Shown here: one piece after another, positions 17,283-25,714 of the stretch
Position numbering within the stretch: position 1 is the first letter of the stretch
Layout: every line of letters starts with the position of its first letter
Source: Prevotellaceae bacterium UBA4301
GTDB lineage: Bacteria > Bacteroidota > Bacteroidia > Bacteroidales > Bacteroidaceae
Length of the DNA: 41,485 bases
Assembly: GCA_002395775.1 (NCBI GenBank)
Contig: DGUV01000012.1
Coordinates: 7,343 to 48,827, forward strand
Direction of reading: 5' to 3'
Made by a program: the position numbers and the translations under genes
The notes under the pieces: generated by a model
What the model saw: the letters and a program-made list of their open reading frames with translations, nothing else
The model's database searches: none
Told to the model about the DNA's origin: nothing

Positions 17283-20200
17283 ATGCGTTTTTTCAGAGGA
17301 TATGCACTTCTGTGCATTATGTTGATGATTTCCTTGATGGCTATGGCCGTACCTGCCAAGCCAGGATTCACCCGTTTGCTCCGTCTTGCCGACGGAACTT
17401 CAGTCTCAGCTCGTCTTGTGGGCGACGAACATGGTCATTACTGGCTCGGACAGGATGGCAAGGCCTATCATCAGGCACAGGCTGAGGAGTATTTCACCGT
17501 TGTTGACGTTGAGGCCATCAAGTCCCGCGCCTCGGTACGTCGCCAACAGAGCAACGCCCGCCGTGTAAAGCGCCTGGCTCCTCGCCGTGTCGGCGAGGTG
17601 GGTGGCATCACGGGCCAGAAGAAGGGGCTCATCATCTTGGTGAATTTCAGTGATGTTTCTTTCGAGTCGGCCAACAACAATGCCCTTTACCAGCGCATTG
17701 CCAACGAGGAGAACTTCTCCTATGGCAACTTCAAGGGCTCCATGTACGACTATTTCAAGAAGCAGAGCCTGGGCCAGTTCGAGCTGACCTTCGACGTCGT
17801 AGGACCCGTCAAGGTCTCTAACATACACTCCTACTATGGCAGCAACGACAGCCAAGGCAACGACAAGTATCCCGCCAAGATGGTCATCGAGGCCCTGAAA
17901 CTGGCCGACTCGCAGGTCAACTATGCCGACTATGACTGGGACGGCGATGGCGAGGTGGAACAGGTCTATGTGGTCTATGCCGGTAAGGGTGAGGCCGACG
18001 GAGGAGCTACCACAACCATCTGGCCCCACGAGTGGCAACTATCCAGTGCTGCTTCCTACGGCGATGGCTCGGGTGTCCAAACCTTGGACGGAGTGAAGAT
18101 TGACACCTACGCCTGCGGCGGGGAGTTGGACGGACAGACTGGCTCCATTGCCGGCATCGGCACCATGTGTCACGAGTTCAGCCACTGCCTTGGCTACCCC
18201 GACTTCTACGACACCGACTACTCCGGCGGTCAGGGTATGTTCGAGTGGGACCTCATGGACTCTGGTTCCTACAACGGCGACGGCTACCAGCCTGCGGGTT
18301 ACACCTCTTACGAGCGTTGGGTGGCCGGATGGGCCGAACCCGAGGAACTGACTGCTACGAAGCAGGTGAGCAACGTGCCCGACCTGCAGTCGAGTGGCAA
18401 GAGCTACGTCATCTACAACCAGGGAAACCGGAACGAATACTACCTCCTGGAGAACCGTCAGCAGACGGGCTGGGATGCCGGCATCCCTGGCGCTGGTCTG
18501 CTCATTCTGCACGTCGATTACAGTGCCAGTGCATGGAGCGGTAACACTCCCAACGACGACCCCAGCCACCAGCGCATGACGTGGGTTGCTGCCGATAATC
18601 AGTACCAATATACTACCTATCAGGGCACAAAGTATTACACAACAGAAGGCGCAGCCAACGACCCCTTCCCCTATGGTTCAGTGAATGCCTTTGGCAAATC
18701 GACCACGCCCGCTGCCCAACTCTACAACAAGAACACGGATGGCACTTACTATCTGGACAGCTCTGTGGAGAACATCACGCAGAACTCCGACAAGACCGTC
18801 TCCTTCAAGTTTGTGGGCGTGAGCAACGTGGCCACCCCCGTCTTTTCGCCCAGTGGCGGTCGCTATGCTGAGGCCCAGACCGTCACCATCACCTGCGCGA
18901 CTGCCGGCGCCACCATCCATTACACACTCGACGGCTCGGCTCCCACCACCGCCAGCGCGGTCTATACTTCCCCCCTCACCATCAGCGAGACCACAACCCT
19001 CAAGGCCATGGCCGTCAGCGATGGCGAGGAGAGTGCGACAGCCACGGCCAAGTACACGATTGGAGCCACCGCAAGCGACCCCGACACCAAGACCTTCCGC
19101 CTGGTAAGTTCAGTCGATGAACTGGAATCCGGCATGCGCTACATCATTGCTTGTGGCAGTAAGGCTACGGCTGCCGGCAGTCTGAGCAGCCAGATTCTGG
19201 GAAGCGAGGGCGTGACCGTCTCGGGCGATGTCATCACCATCGGCAGCGGCGTAGCTGTCTTTGTGCTTGAGGAGACAAGCGACGGTTGGACCTTCCAGAA
19301 CGAAAGTACCGACCAGTATCTCTATGCCACCACGGCCAAGAAACTGGCCTACGACACTTCGGAGAAAACGTGGACACTGAGCAACGGCACCGCCGGAGTC
19401 ATCATGACCTACGGCTCCTGCGGCACCATGCTTTATAATGTGGGCAGTCCGCGCTTCACCACCTACACCAGCGACCCCAATGTGTCCATGATTCAGGCTA
19501 ACCTCTACATGGAGGACAGCAGTGCCACCCCCGTTACACCCGACCCCCTCATCGTGGCCGACGAGTCGCTCAGTTTTGAGACAAAGGTGGGCACACCGCA
19601 GACCCTCACGTTTGAGGTGTTGAGCGAAGACCTGACCGAGAACATCACGGCAACCCTGACCGATGCCAATGGCGTATTCTCGCTCAGCCCGACCACCATC
19701 TCTCGCACCGCATCGGAAGAAGGAGCCACCGTCAGCGTAACCTTTGCGCCCACTCAGGTAGGCACATTCACGGCCACCGTCACCCTCACCAGTGCAGGCG
19801 CCGACCCCGTTACCGTCAGTCTCTCGGGTACAGCCACCGAGGCTACTACGCCCGTTGAACCTTCGGGCGATGGAACGCAGTTCAAGCGTGTAACCTCTGT
19901 CGGCGAACTGGTCAGTGGCAAACGCTACATTATTGCCTGTGGCAGTAAAGAAGTGGCAGCAGGAGAACTGAATAACAAGCTCCTGGCCCCAGTTGACGTG
20001 ACGGTATCCGACGACATCGTCACCCTCGCCGATGGTGTGGCAGTGTTCGTTCTTTCGGGCAGTGGAAGCAGTTACAGCCTGAAGAACGAGAGCACGGGTC
20101 AGTACCTCAACTCTGCCACCGCCAAGAGCATGTCTTACAGCGATTCAGAGGTTGCATGGACTTTGTCGAATGGTACCGATGGTGTGGAGATGACTTGTGG

Positions 20201-21038
20201 AAGTAGTGGTACACTGACCTACAATGTCAGCTCTCCTCGTATAACCACTTATACCAGCAATGCGACGGCTACGATGATTCGTGTGAACCTTTACATGGAA
20301 GTGGGCAGTAGCGACAATCCCGACGATCCCGTGATTACCGACGGCGACCGCTACGCCCTCGTCACCGATGCTTCCTCGCTCGCAGCTGGCGACACGATTG
20401 TGATTGCATACGTCAATGCTGTGGAGGGAACCTATCAGGCCCTCTCCACCACGCAGAACAACAACAACCGTGCAGCCACCACCGATGTCACGCTTAATGA
20501 CGATGGCACCCTGACGGCAGGCGAGTCGGTGCAGGTTATCACTCTGGAAAAGGATAGCACGAACTTCCTCTTCAACGTGGGCGAGGGCTATCTCTATGCT
20601 GCAAGTAGTACGAAGAATTATCTCAGGACAGAGACTACTGCCGATGCCAATGCCAAGGCCACCATCGCGATTGCTGGCGACTCTGCCACCATCGTCTTCC
20701 AAGGCACGAACACGCGCAACACCCTGCGCTACAATCCGAATGTGGGTGCCACAACTGGAGGCCCCCTCTTCTCGTGCTATGCCGAAGATTCAAAAACAGG
20801 TCACCTGCCCCAAATCTACCGCAAGGTGAAGCAGACCACTCCCACTGAGGTGGGCGACATCAACCGCGACGGACACGTCTCCATTGCCGACGTCACGGCT
20901 CTCGTGAACATCATCTTGGGCAAGGACGACACGGAACCCTACCAGTATGACCACGATGCCGCGGACGTGAACACCGATGGAGGCATCAGCATTGCCGACG
21001 TAACGGCCTTGGTGAACATCATCCTGGGCAAACAATAA
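17283..21038 (+). CDS. Secreted M6-family metalloprotease with dockerin repeats
   Basis: 1251 residues with a signal peptide. The protease domain (about 100-480) is M6/immune-inhibitor-A-like: H297-E-F-S-H301-C-L-G304-Y-P-D307 fits HExxHxxGxxD, and DWDGDGEVEQVYVVYAGKGE lies upstream. A chitobiase/beta-hexosaminidase C-terminal-type domain follows (about 516-592). Next are two close copies of a roughly 140-residue module (about 603-745 and 866-1009, both with MRYIIACGSK or KRYIIACGSK and AVFVL), separated by an Ig-like domain (753-855). A more distant third copy lies at about 1020-1180. The C-terminus is two dockerin-type calcium-binding repeats (GDINRDGHVSIADVTALVNI and DVNTDGGISIADVTALVNI), with the protein ending right after the second. 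The tail matches those of the minus-strand cohesin/dockerin genes, implying shared attachment. Confidence 0.92.
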   Translation: MRFFRGYALLCIMLMISLMAMAVPAKPGFTRLLRLADGTSVSARLVGDEHGHYWLGQDGKAYHQAQAEEYFTVVDVEAIKSRASVRRQQSNARRVKRLAPRRVGEVGGITGQKKGLIILVNFSDVSFESANNNALYQRIANEENFSYGNFKGSMYDYFKKQSLGQFELTFDVVGPVKVSNIHSYYGSNDSQGNDKYPAKMVIEALKLADSQVNYADYDWDGDGEVEQVYVVYAGKGEADGGATTTIWPHEWQLSSAASYGDGSGVQTLDGVKIDTYACGGELDGQTGSIAGIGTMCHEFSHCLGYPDFYDTDYSGGQGMFEWDLMDSGSYNGDGYQPAGYTSYERWVAGWAEPEELTATKQVSNVPDLQSSGKSYVIYNQGNRNEYYLLENRQQTGWDAGIPGAGLLILHVDYSASAWSGNTPNDDPSHQRMTWVAADNQYQYTTYQGTKYYTTEGAANDPFPYGSVNAFGKSTTPAAQLYNKNTDGTYYLDSSVENITQNSDKTVSFKFVGVSNVATPVFSPSGGRYAEAQTVTITCATAGATIHYTLDGSAPTTASAVYTSPLTISETTTLKAMAVSDGEESATATAKYTIGATASDPDTKTFRLVSSVDELESGMRYIIACGSKATAAGSLSSQILGSEGVTVSGDVITIGSGVAVFVLEETSDGWTFQNESTDQYLYATTAKKLAYDTSEKTWTLSNGTAGVIMTYGSCGTMLYNVGSPRFTTYTSDPNVSMIQANLYMEDSSATPVTPDPLIVADESLSFETKVGTPQTLTFEVLSEDLTENITATLTDANGVFSLSPTTISRTASEEGATVSVTFAPTQVGTFTATVTLTSAGADPVTVSLSGTATEATTPVEPSGDGTQFKRVTSVGELVSGKRYIIACGSKEVAAGELNNKLLAPVDVTVSDDIVTLADGVAVFVLSGSGSSYSLKNESTGQYLNSATAKSMSYSDSEVAWTLSNGTDGVEMTCGSSGTLTYNVSSPRITTYTSNATATMIRVNLYMEVGSSDNPDDPVITDGDRYALVTDASSLAAGDTIVIAYVNAVEGTYQALSTTQNNNNRAATTDVTLNDDGTLTAGESVQVITLEKDSTNFLFNVGEGYLYAASSTKNYLRTETTADANAKATIAIAGDSATIVFQGTNTRNTLRYNPNVGATTGGPLFSCYAEDSKTGHLPQIYRKVKQTTPTEVGDINRDGHVSIADVTALVNIILGKDDTEPYQYDHDAADVNTDGGISIADVTALVNIILGKQ

Positions 21039-21072
21039 AAGCCCCTCTCCCCCCCGTGGGGGGGAGGGCTTT
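21038..21072 (+). terminator. GC-rich hairpin after M6 protease gene
   Basis: Begins at the stop codon. AAAGCCC, a CTC bulge, a run of C, GT, then a run of G and AGGGCTTT form a strong stem. The same element, in the same orientation relative to the gene, ends the cohesin/dockerin gene on the other strand (21340-21369). It acts as a terminator or RNA-stabilising 3' hairpin (inference). Confidence 0.6.
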
Positions 21073-21089
21073 CCTTACCCTTTGAACAA

Positions 21090-21120
21090 GAGCGCCCGCA
21101 ACAGCGGGCGCTCTCTTTAT
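21090..21120 (+). terminator. Rho-independent-type terminator
   Basis: GAGCGCCCGC (21090-21099), a four-base loop AACA, and GCGGGCGCTC (21104-21113) form a perfect 10-bp stem followed by TCTTTAT. It is the second hairpin downstream of the M6 gene. Confidence 0.75.
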
Positions 21121-21164
21121 GCTTTCTGGATAATTTGACAGTCAATGATTGAATAATCAATTTC

Positions 21165-21238
21165 CAATCATCACAAAATCATTACCCAATCATCGAAAAA
21201 TCACTTCCCAATCATCACGAATTTACTTACCAATCATC
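21165..21238. repeat. 22-bp tandem repeat array (CAATCATC core)
   Basis: CAATCATC occurs at 21165, 21187, 21209 and 21231, exactly 22 bp apart. The spacer is variable but A/T-rich with an ACTT or ATTA step before each core. The array lies between the convergent M6 and cohesin/dockerin genes. Two helical turns per unit would put all cores on one DNA face. Confidence 0.75.
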
Positions 21239-21274
21239 AGCCCATCATTGGTAAGTAAATTTCCGATGATTGGG
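21207..21274. repeat. 28-bp near-perfect inverted repeat
   Basis: Arms 21207-21234 and 21247-21274 match at 25 of 28 positions (three internal mismatches, 21217-21219 against its partner), including an uninterrupted 15-bp stem (AATTTACTTACCAAT) around a 12-base loop. The left arm is built from the last units of the 22-bp array. It may act as a bidirectional terminator or a protein site. Confidence 0.7.
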
Positions 21275-21339
21275 AACCTAATCAAAAGAGTGCCCGCAAC
21301 CGTCATCAGCTGCGAGCGCTCAACTTCAAGAAGAAAGGC

Positions 21340-21369
21340 AAGCCCTCCCCCACGGGGGGAGAGGGGCTT
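21340..21369 (-). terminator. GC-rich hairpin after cohesin/dockerin gene
   Basis: Minus-strand counterpart of the 21038-21072 hairpin, touching the stop codon of the 21370-22077 gene. The arms are AAGCCCTCCCCC and GGGGGAGAGGGGCTT (plus-strand reading), with a three-base bulge. Confidence 0.6.
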
Positions 21370-22077
21370 TTATTCTTTGCCCAAAATAATATTAACCAGC
21401 GCCGTCACATCGGCAATGGAGGTATTGCCATCGCCATTAACATCCGCCGCATCATGGTCATATAGGTAAGGCATGGTGTTGTCCTTGCCCAAGATGATGT
21501 TCACGAGGGCTGTCACATCGGCAATACTTATCTGATTGTCTTTGTTAACGTCGCCAGGCAATGATACACCAAATACCGATATCGTGGTCGAACTGTCTTC
21601 AGCAACATCTTTGGTAATGTTGTCATGAGTGAACTCGATGTTTTTTATCAGAAGAGGGTATTCGCCAGAATATATGTTCTCGTCAGCATGTAACCTTATT
21701 CTTACCAATGCTCCACTATTGCTGATAAATCGGGTGTTTGAACTTGAAACGCAGATTACCCTTATTGAACCATCTTCCTGCAGTGCAGCAGTTATCTGGT
21801 GACTATAGCTTGTCCCGTCATATTCTATTACTCCATCAGGGACACCTAATACATAATAACGTCCATTTCTGGTAGGAATAGATATTCCATCAGGGAGAAC
21901 CAAATCGAATTGTGCCTGGCATAGGTCGTCATAAGGCGATGTCATCATTGCTCTTACTTCAATCGTCTCACCAGCATTAATAGTAAATGGACTGATCGTG
22001 AGAGACGTGGTGTTATCATTACACCAGGCCATCATAGAAAACATCAACGAGAACGTGAATACAAATAGCCTTTTCAT
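21370..22077 (-). CDS. Secreted cohesin-like + dockerin protein (unit B)
   Basis: 235 residues with a signal peptide (cleavage near residue 20). Residues about 24-170 look like a cohesin-type beta-sandwich: SLTISPFTINAGETIEV, CQAQFDLVLPDGISI, and a late strand with LVRIRLHADE. Residues about 174-235 are two dockerin-type repeats (GDVNKDNQISIADVTALVNI; DVNGDGNTSIADVTALVNI), and the chain ends at ILGKE. Having a cohesin-like and a dockerin-like module in one small protein would allow chains or networks. It starts only 17 bp after the upstream LRR gene, so it is probably in that operon. Domain calls are by eye; cohesin identity is likely but not proven. Confidence 0.85.
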   Translation of the reverse strand: MKRLFVFTFSLMFSMMAWCNDNTTSLTISPFTINAGETIEVRAMMTSPYDDLCQAQFDLVLPDGISIPTRNGRYYVLGVPDGVIEYDGTSYSHQITAALQEDGSIRVICVSSSNTRFISNSGALVRIRLHADENIYSGEYPLLIKNIEFTHDNITKDVAEDSSTTISVFGVSLPGDVNKDNQISIADVTALVNIILGKDNTMPYLYDHDAADVNGDGNTSIADVTALVNIILGKE

Positions 22078-22094
22078 GATTTCATGATCAAAGA

Positions 22095-25000
22095 TTACTT
22101 AACCATTACTTTCTGAACGCTGCCATCGGTATGACGAATGATGTTCATTCCTTTCGTCAAACGGTTCTTTCGTGTACCATCTGCTGAGTAGATTTCCTTC
22201 AATGCTGCAGAAGAATCAGCAATAGATGAAATACCGTCGGTCTCATGGCCAATGGTTACCGAAGCAATGCCTCCTGCACCCCAAACCTTTGACGCGTCAG
22301 TCCTGGCAAATTCCACATTGCTTATCTCGATGTCAGCAGATCCAGCTGCTATATCCTTGTCGGCTATAACCTTCATTCTCACGAGACAACCTTCGGTTCT
22401 GTTGTAAGCATCGTTTGAGCCTGAAAGGCATACCACGCGAACCGTGCCGTCTTCACGCAAGGCACAGGATACAGCATGGCTGAATCCATCGGCCGTGCGG
22501 ATGATGCTTCCTGGATATACGGCAGGTCTTCCGTTGACGGATGCCACAGACATGCCTTCAGGCAAGGTAATGTCAAATTGGCACTGGCTTAGTTCTGCAT
22601 CGGAAGATGACAGGTTGACAGTAATCTCCTTCGTCTCGTCGGGGCTAATGCTGAACGGTTCGATGCTTAGGGACGCTCCTTGCTTTTTTGCCATGCGTCT
22701 GGCCTTTACATTCGATGCATGACCCGTATAATTGCCATACAGGATAATGTTGGCTATGCCCGAGACGTCTGTTACAGAGATGTCACCGTCCTCATTCACG
22801 TCGGAAGCCTTTTTGATAACCCATTCGGGTACTCCCTGGTCGTCATAGCCCTGTCCGGCAACCCATTTGACAACACCGGCATAGTCTGTTACACTGACGA
22901 CATTGTCATGGTTGAAGTCACCAGGTTCACGCAGATAAACTTTCACGTTTTTTCCTATATTCCCAGGGCGAATCTTGTCTGCAGAAGGAGTGGAGAACTC
23001 TATACCTTCGATTGAGAGCATGTTAGTATCTCCCTCTTTAATACCTTCATTAAGGTGGAGTGTGACATATAAGAACGCATCGTCATCAGATGCTTTTAAT
23101 GGTGTATTCTCTGGACTGGTTAGGACAACGCGATAATGACCCTCTCCAAACTCCGTCAATGTCATGGTGTGTGAATATCCGAAATCTTCATCATAGTCAA
23201 AGCGTGTCTTGTCCATTTCAATCATCTTCCTCCCGTTCGGATTCTCCGCCAGCGAGAAATCTGGGGCAATTCTTAAATCAAACTGGATTTGTGAGATGTT
23301 AGCATTGTTATTTCTTAAATATATTGGAATCGTAATAAGAAAGTTTTCCGTATTGGCAAGAAAGCCTTTGTCTATAATATTATCATCCGTATTTAAATAG
23401 TCCATATCCATATCAGCATATGCATATCCACCATTTTCACCATAAATGATGGTTGTTCTTGCATGGAATGCGGAAGCAGGAGAACCGGCAATAATACCGT
23501 TAATGTAAGCAGTCTCAATATGGTCATTATAGTCGGCAAAAGCTCCTGGTTCGATTAATATGGAGTTGGAGTTGATAGTTACAGTGGTCAGATTGTCATT
23601 CCAGGCAAATGAATAAGCAGCAATAAAGGTTACACTTTCAGGCAAGGTCACAGATGTTAGTTTATCTAAATCTGAGAATGCACCTTGTCCGATAGTTTTC
23701 AAGCCGTTATTAAATAACACTGAACTTAAGTTCCAGCAGCCTGCAAAAGCAGAATCTCCAATCGATGTAACGCTCGATGGAATCTCTATTGATGTCAGGC
23801 CGCTACACCCCCAGAATGCCGCACCCTCAATACTTGATATGCAGTTGGGAATGGTAATGGAAGTAAGAGCACTGCATCCATTGAACGCACGATCACGAAT
23901 GGCAGTGATTCCCATAAAATACTGCAGCTCATCGAATGAAGTTATCTCGGTATTTTCCTTGAAGGCCTCGCCCAACTCCTCCACTGCTGCAGCCTCGTCA
24001 TAACTCAGTTCTCCGTCGCCATCGGTGTCCCAGTTGGCAACACAGATAGCCTTGACATTGGCATCGGCAAATGTAATGTTGGATGATTGCGCCCCCATCT
24101 CTACGATTTCTTTAAACTCATTCCAGTATTCTGCCGCCTCGTATGCCGCCTTACAGCCTGCGGGAACATATAGGGTGGCATTGGAGCGATGAGGGAAAGT
24201 AGCACTTGAAATTGAAATTGGTTCAGTCCTTTTTATGGTGACAGATTCCAAATTGGAACCTTCACCAAATGGGGAACCTTCAATTGAAATGATTCCTGCG
24301 GGAAGTATAACAGAAGATAGAATGTCGCCCGTGAAGGCCCATGGATCGATTCTTTCAACACTATTAGGAATATTAGTATTTATACACCCTGTAATCAATG
24401 TGTTAGAATTTGTGGCTATAAGGGCATTGCAATTTTCGCGAGAATCATATATTGGATTATTCTCATCAATAGTGATAGTAGTTAACTCTTCACAGCCCTC
24501 AAATGCAGAAGATTCAATGGTGGTAACATTTGCTGGAATTGTCAAGGTTGAACCTTTTGAGAAACTGAAAGCATGATGTCTTATTGTTGTAAGATTCTCT
24601 GAAAAAGGAATATAATTGAAACCAACGCCAAAAAATGCATAAGAGCCAATTTCTACTGTTTCTTCAGGAATAATCGTGTATTTACAACCAGATATCAGTT
24701 TGTTAGTTGCTGTCTCCATAATCGCATTACAATTTTCCCGAGAGTCATAATTGGGGTTACCATCTTCGACTACAATAGATGTTAAGCCATGACACCCATT
24801 AAACGGATTCCATCCTATTTCAAGGATTGTCTGGGGAATAGTCACAGAAGTTAGAGATGTACAATTATTGAAAGCGGATTCTGTTATTTTTTCTAAACTT
24901 GAAGGGAATGAAATTGAAGATAGGCTATTACATTGTTCAAAAGCACAGTATCCAATAGTATTAATATTTTGTGGAAGGATGATAGAATGTAGATTATAAC

Positions 25001-25268
25001 TCCATGCAAATGCCATCCCTGGGATCTCTGACACCCCCGTGAAGTACTGTAACTCGTCGAATGATGTAATTTCGGAATTGCCAGTGAATACCCCTCCTAT
25101 ACTAGTCACTGCTGCAGCCTCGTCATAACTCAGTTCTCCGTCGCCATTGGTATCCCAGTTGGCAACGCAGATTGCTTTGACATTAGCATCAGCAAAGGTA
25201 ATAATGTTGTCGCCTGCCCATGTGTTCAGCACCATGAAGCTTACGAAAAGAAATAATGTTTTTCTCAT
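22095..25268 (-). CDS. BspA-like LRR surface protein with cohesin-like and dockerin modules (unit B)
   Basis: 1057 residues with a signal peptide (MRKTLFLFVSFMVLNTWA). It contains two EF-hand-like/LRR_5 modules, each opening with a nearly identical segment (FADANVKAICVANWDT, then DGELSYDEAA) at residues about 23-55 and 395-430 and followed by BspA-type leucine-rich repeats (TSITIPNCISSIEGAAFWGC and similar). A first cohesin-like domain lies at about 625-760. Dockerin-type calcium-binding motifs follow (GDFNHDNVVSVTDYAGVV; DVNEDGDISVTDVSGIANI), then a second cohesin-like domain (about 865-1000; SIEPFSISPDETKEITVNL). A tail ends KVMVK. BspA relatives mediate adhesion. The first about 75 codons and the upstream DNA are nearly identical to the 26954-29584 gene. 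Confidence 0.88.
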   Translation of the reverse strand: MRKTLFLFVSFMVLNTWAGDNIITFADANVKAICVANWDTNGDGELSYDEAAAVTSIGGVFTGNSEITSFDELQYFTGVSEIPGMAFAWSYNLHSIILPQNINTIGYCAFEQCNSLSSISFPSSLEKITESAFNNCTSLTSVTIPQTILEIGWNPFNGCHGLTSIVVEDGNPNYDSRENCNAIMETATNKLISGCKYTIIPEETVEIGSYAFFGVGFNYIPFSENLTTIRHHAFSFSKGSTLTIPANVTTIESSAFEGCEELTTITIDENNPIYDSRENCNALIATNSNTLITGCINTNIPNSVERIDPWAFTGDILSSVILPAGIISIEGSPFGEGSNLESVTIKRTEPISISSATFPHRSNATLYVPAGCKAAYEAAEYWNEFKEIVEMGAQSSNITFADANVKAICVANWDTDGDGELSYDEAAAVEELGEAFKENTEITSFDELQYFMGITAIRDRAFNGCSALTSITIPNCISSIEGAAFWGCSGLTSIEIPSSVTSIGDSAFAGCWNLSSVLFNNGLKTIGQGAFSDLDKLTSVTLPESVTFIAAYSFAWNDNLTTVTINSNSILIEPGAFADYNDHIETAYINGIIAGSPASAFHARTTIIYGENGGYAYADMDMDYLNTDDNIIDKGFLANTENFLITIPIYLRNNNANISQIQFDLRIAPDFSLAENPNGRKMIEMDKTRFDYDEDFGYSHTMTLTEFGEGHYRVVLTSPENTPLKASDDDAFLYVTLHLNEGIKEGDTNMLSIEGIEFSTPSADKIRPGNIGKNVKVYLREPGDFNHDNVVSVTDYAGVVKWVAGQGYDDQGVPEWVIKKASDVNEDGDISVTDVSGIANIILYGNYTGHASNVKARRMAKKQGASLSIEPFSISPDETKEITVNLSSSDAELSQCQFDITLPEGMSVASVNGRPAVYPGSIIRTADGFSHAVSCALREDGTVRVVCLSGSNDAYNRTEGCLVRMKVIADKDIAAGSADIEISNVEFARTDASKVWGAGGIASVTIGHETDGISSIADSSAALKEIYSADGTRKNRLTKGMNIIRHTDGSVQKVMVK

Positions 25269-25339
25269 AGAATAATTGTTTTATTTTATTATGTATATCA
25301 ATACTTGGAAAGAATAGAAGCTAGATACAACGCAAGTGT

Positions 25340-25379
25340 GGGCCTTTCAGCATTCTTCTTACTGGAAGGTCCTTTTTTT
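25340..25379. promoter_or_regulatory. Leader hairpin with T-run, copy 1
   Basis: On the plus strand GGGCCTTTCAG (25340-25350) pairs with CTGGAAGGTCC (25362-25372), followed by seven T. In that direction it resembles an intrinsic terminator. On the minus strand it is a hairpin in the 5' leader of the LRR gene. An almost identical copy lies at 29656-29694. Confidence 0.5.
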
Positions 25380-25426
25380 CGTTTATAAGTAGTGCCATTG
25401 CGAGTCGATTTTTCATGATAGTGCGG

Positions 25427-25434
25427 CAAAGATA
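25427..25434 (-). promoter_or_regulatory. Promoter -7 element for unit B LRR gene
   Basis: Minus-strand TATCTTTG fits the Bacteroidales TAnnTTTG consensus. No good TTTG is found at -33; instead the region holds TGGTACCA and TTGGTCCA repeats. This leaves a 5' leader of about 150 nt before the ATG at 25268. Confidence 0.65.
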
Positions 25435-25445
25435 GTGAAAAAGTG

Positions 25446-25486
25446 TGGTACCAGATTGGTCCAATTTGGTCCATTTTATTGGTCCA
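25446..25486 (-). promoter_or_regulatory. Phased TTGGTCCA repeat sites upstream of unit B promoter
   Basis: TGGTACCA (25446-25453) and TTGGTCCA at 25456, 25466 and 25479 (plus-strand reading) lie just upstream of the minus-strand -7 element. The first steps are exactly 10 bp, placing the sites on one helix face. The same layout recurs at 29761-29810. Likely binding sites for an activator (inference). Confidence 0.6.
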
Positions 25487-25577
25487 TTTGGTTTATATTG
25501 CGATTTCTCGCGGAACAAGTTTTGGCAAGATCTCTGTCTATAGTGCAGAAATCGGCGGTTTCATCGGGGAAAAAGAC

Positions 25578-25707
25578 GGCCCCTCTCCCCGCTCATCAGC
25601 TGCGAGCGCTCAAGTTCAAGAAGAAAGGCAAGCCCTCCCCCCACGGGGGACAACGCAAGTCTGGCGTTAGCGTTGGGGAGCTTGCGACGGAGGAAGGGAG
25701 AGGGGCC
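25578..25707. repeat. Palindromic composite repeat between the two LRR units
   Basis: Bounded by perfect 12-bp inverted ends, GGCCCCTCTCCC (25578-25589) and GGGAGAGGGGCC (25696-25707). The right part (about 25622-25707) is an inverted copy of the 29895-29980 element. The left part from 25591 matches 21303 onward (TCATCAGCTGCGAGCGCTCAA). Relative to the 21.3 kb copy it carries an extra GCAAGTCTGGCGTTAGCG-containing segment inside the hairpin loop. Confidence 0.75.
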
Positions 25708-25714
25708 TAACCTT

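Noticed and set aside
25321..25416. A short leader peptide gene (about 31 codons starting MKNRLAMALL) in the LRR 5' leader
   Set aside because: The duplicate leader at 29.7 kb lacks one C and shifts the frame, so the peptide is not conserved whereas the hairpin is.
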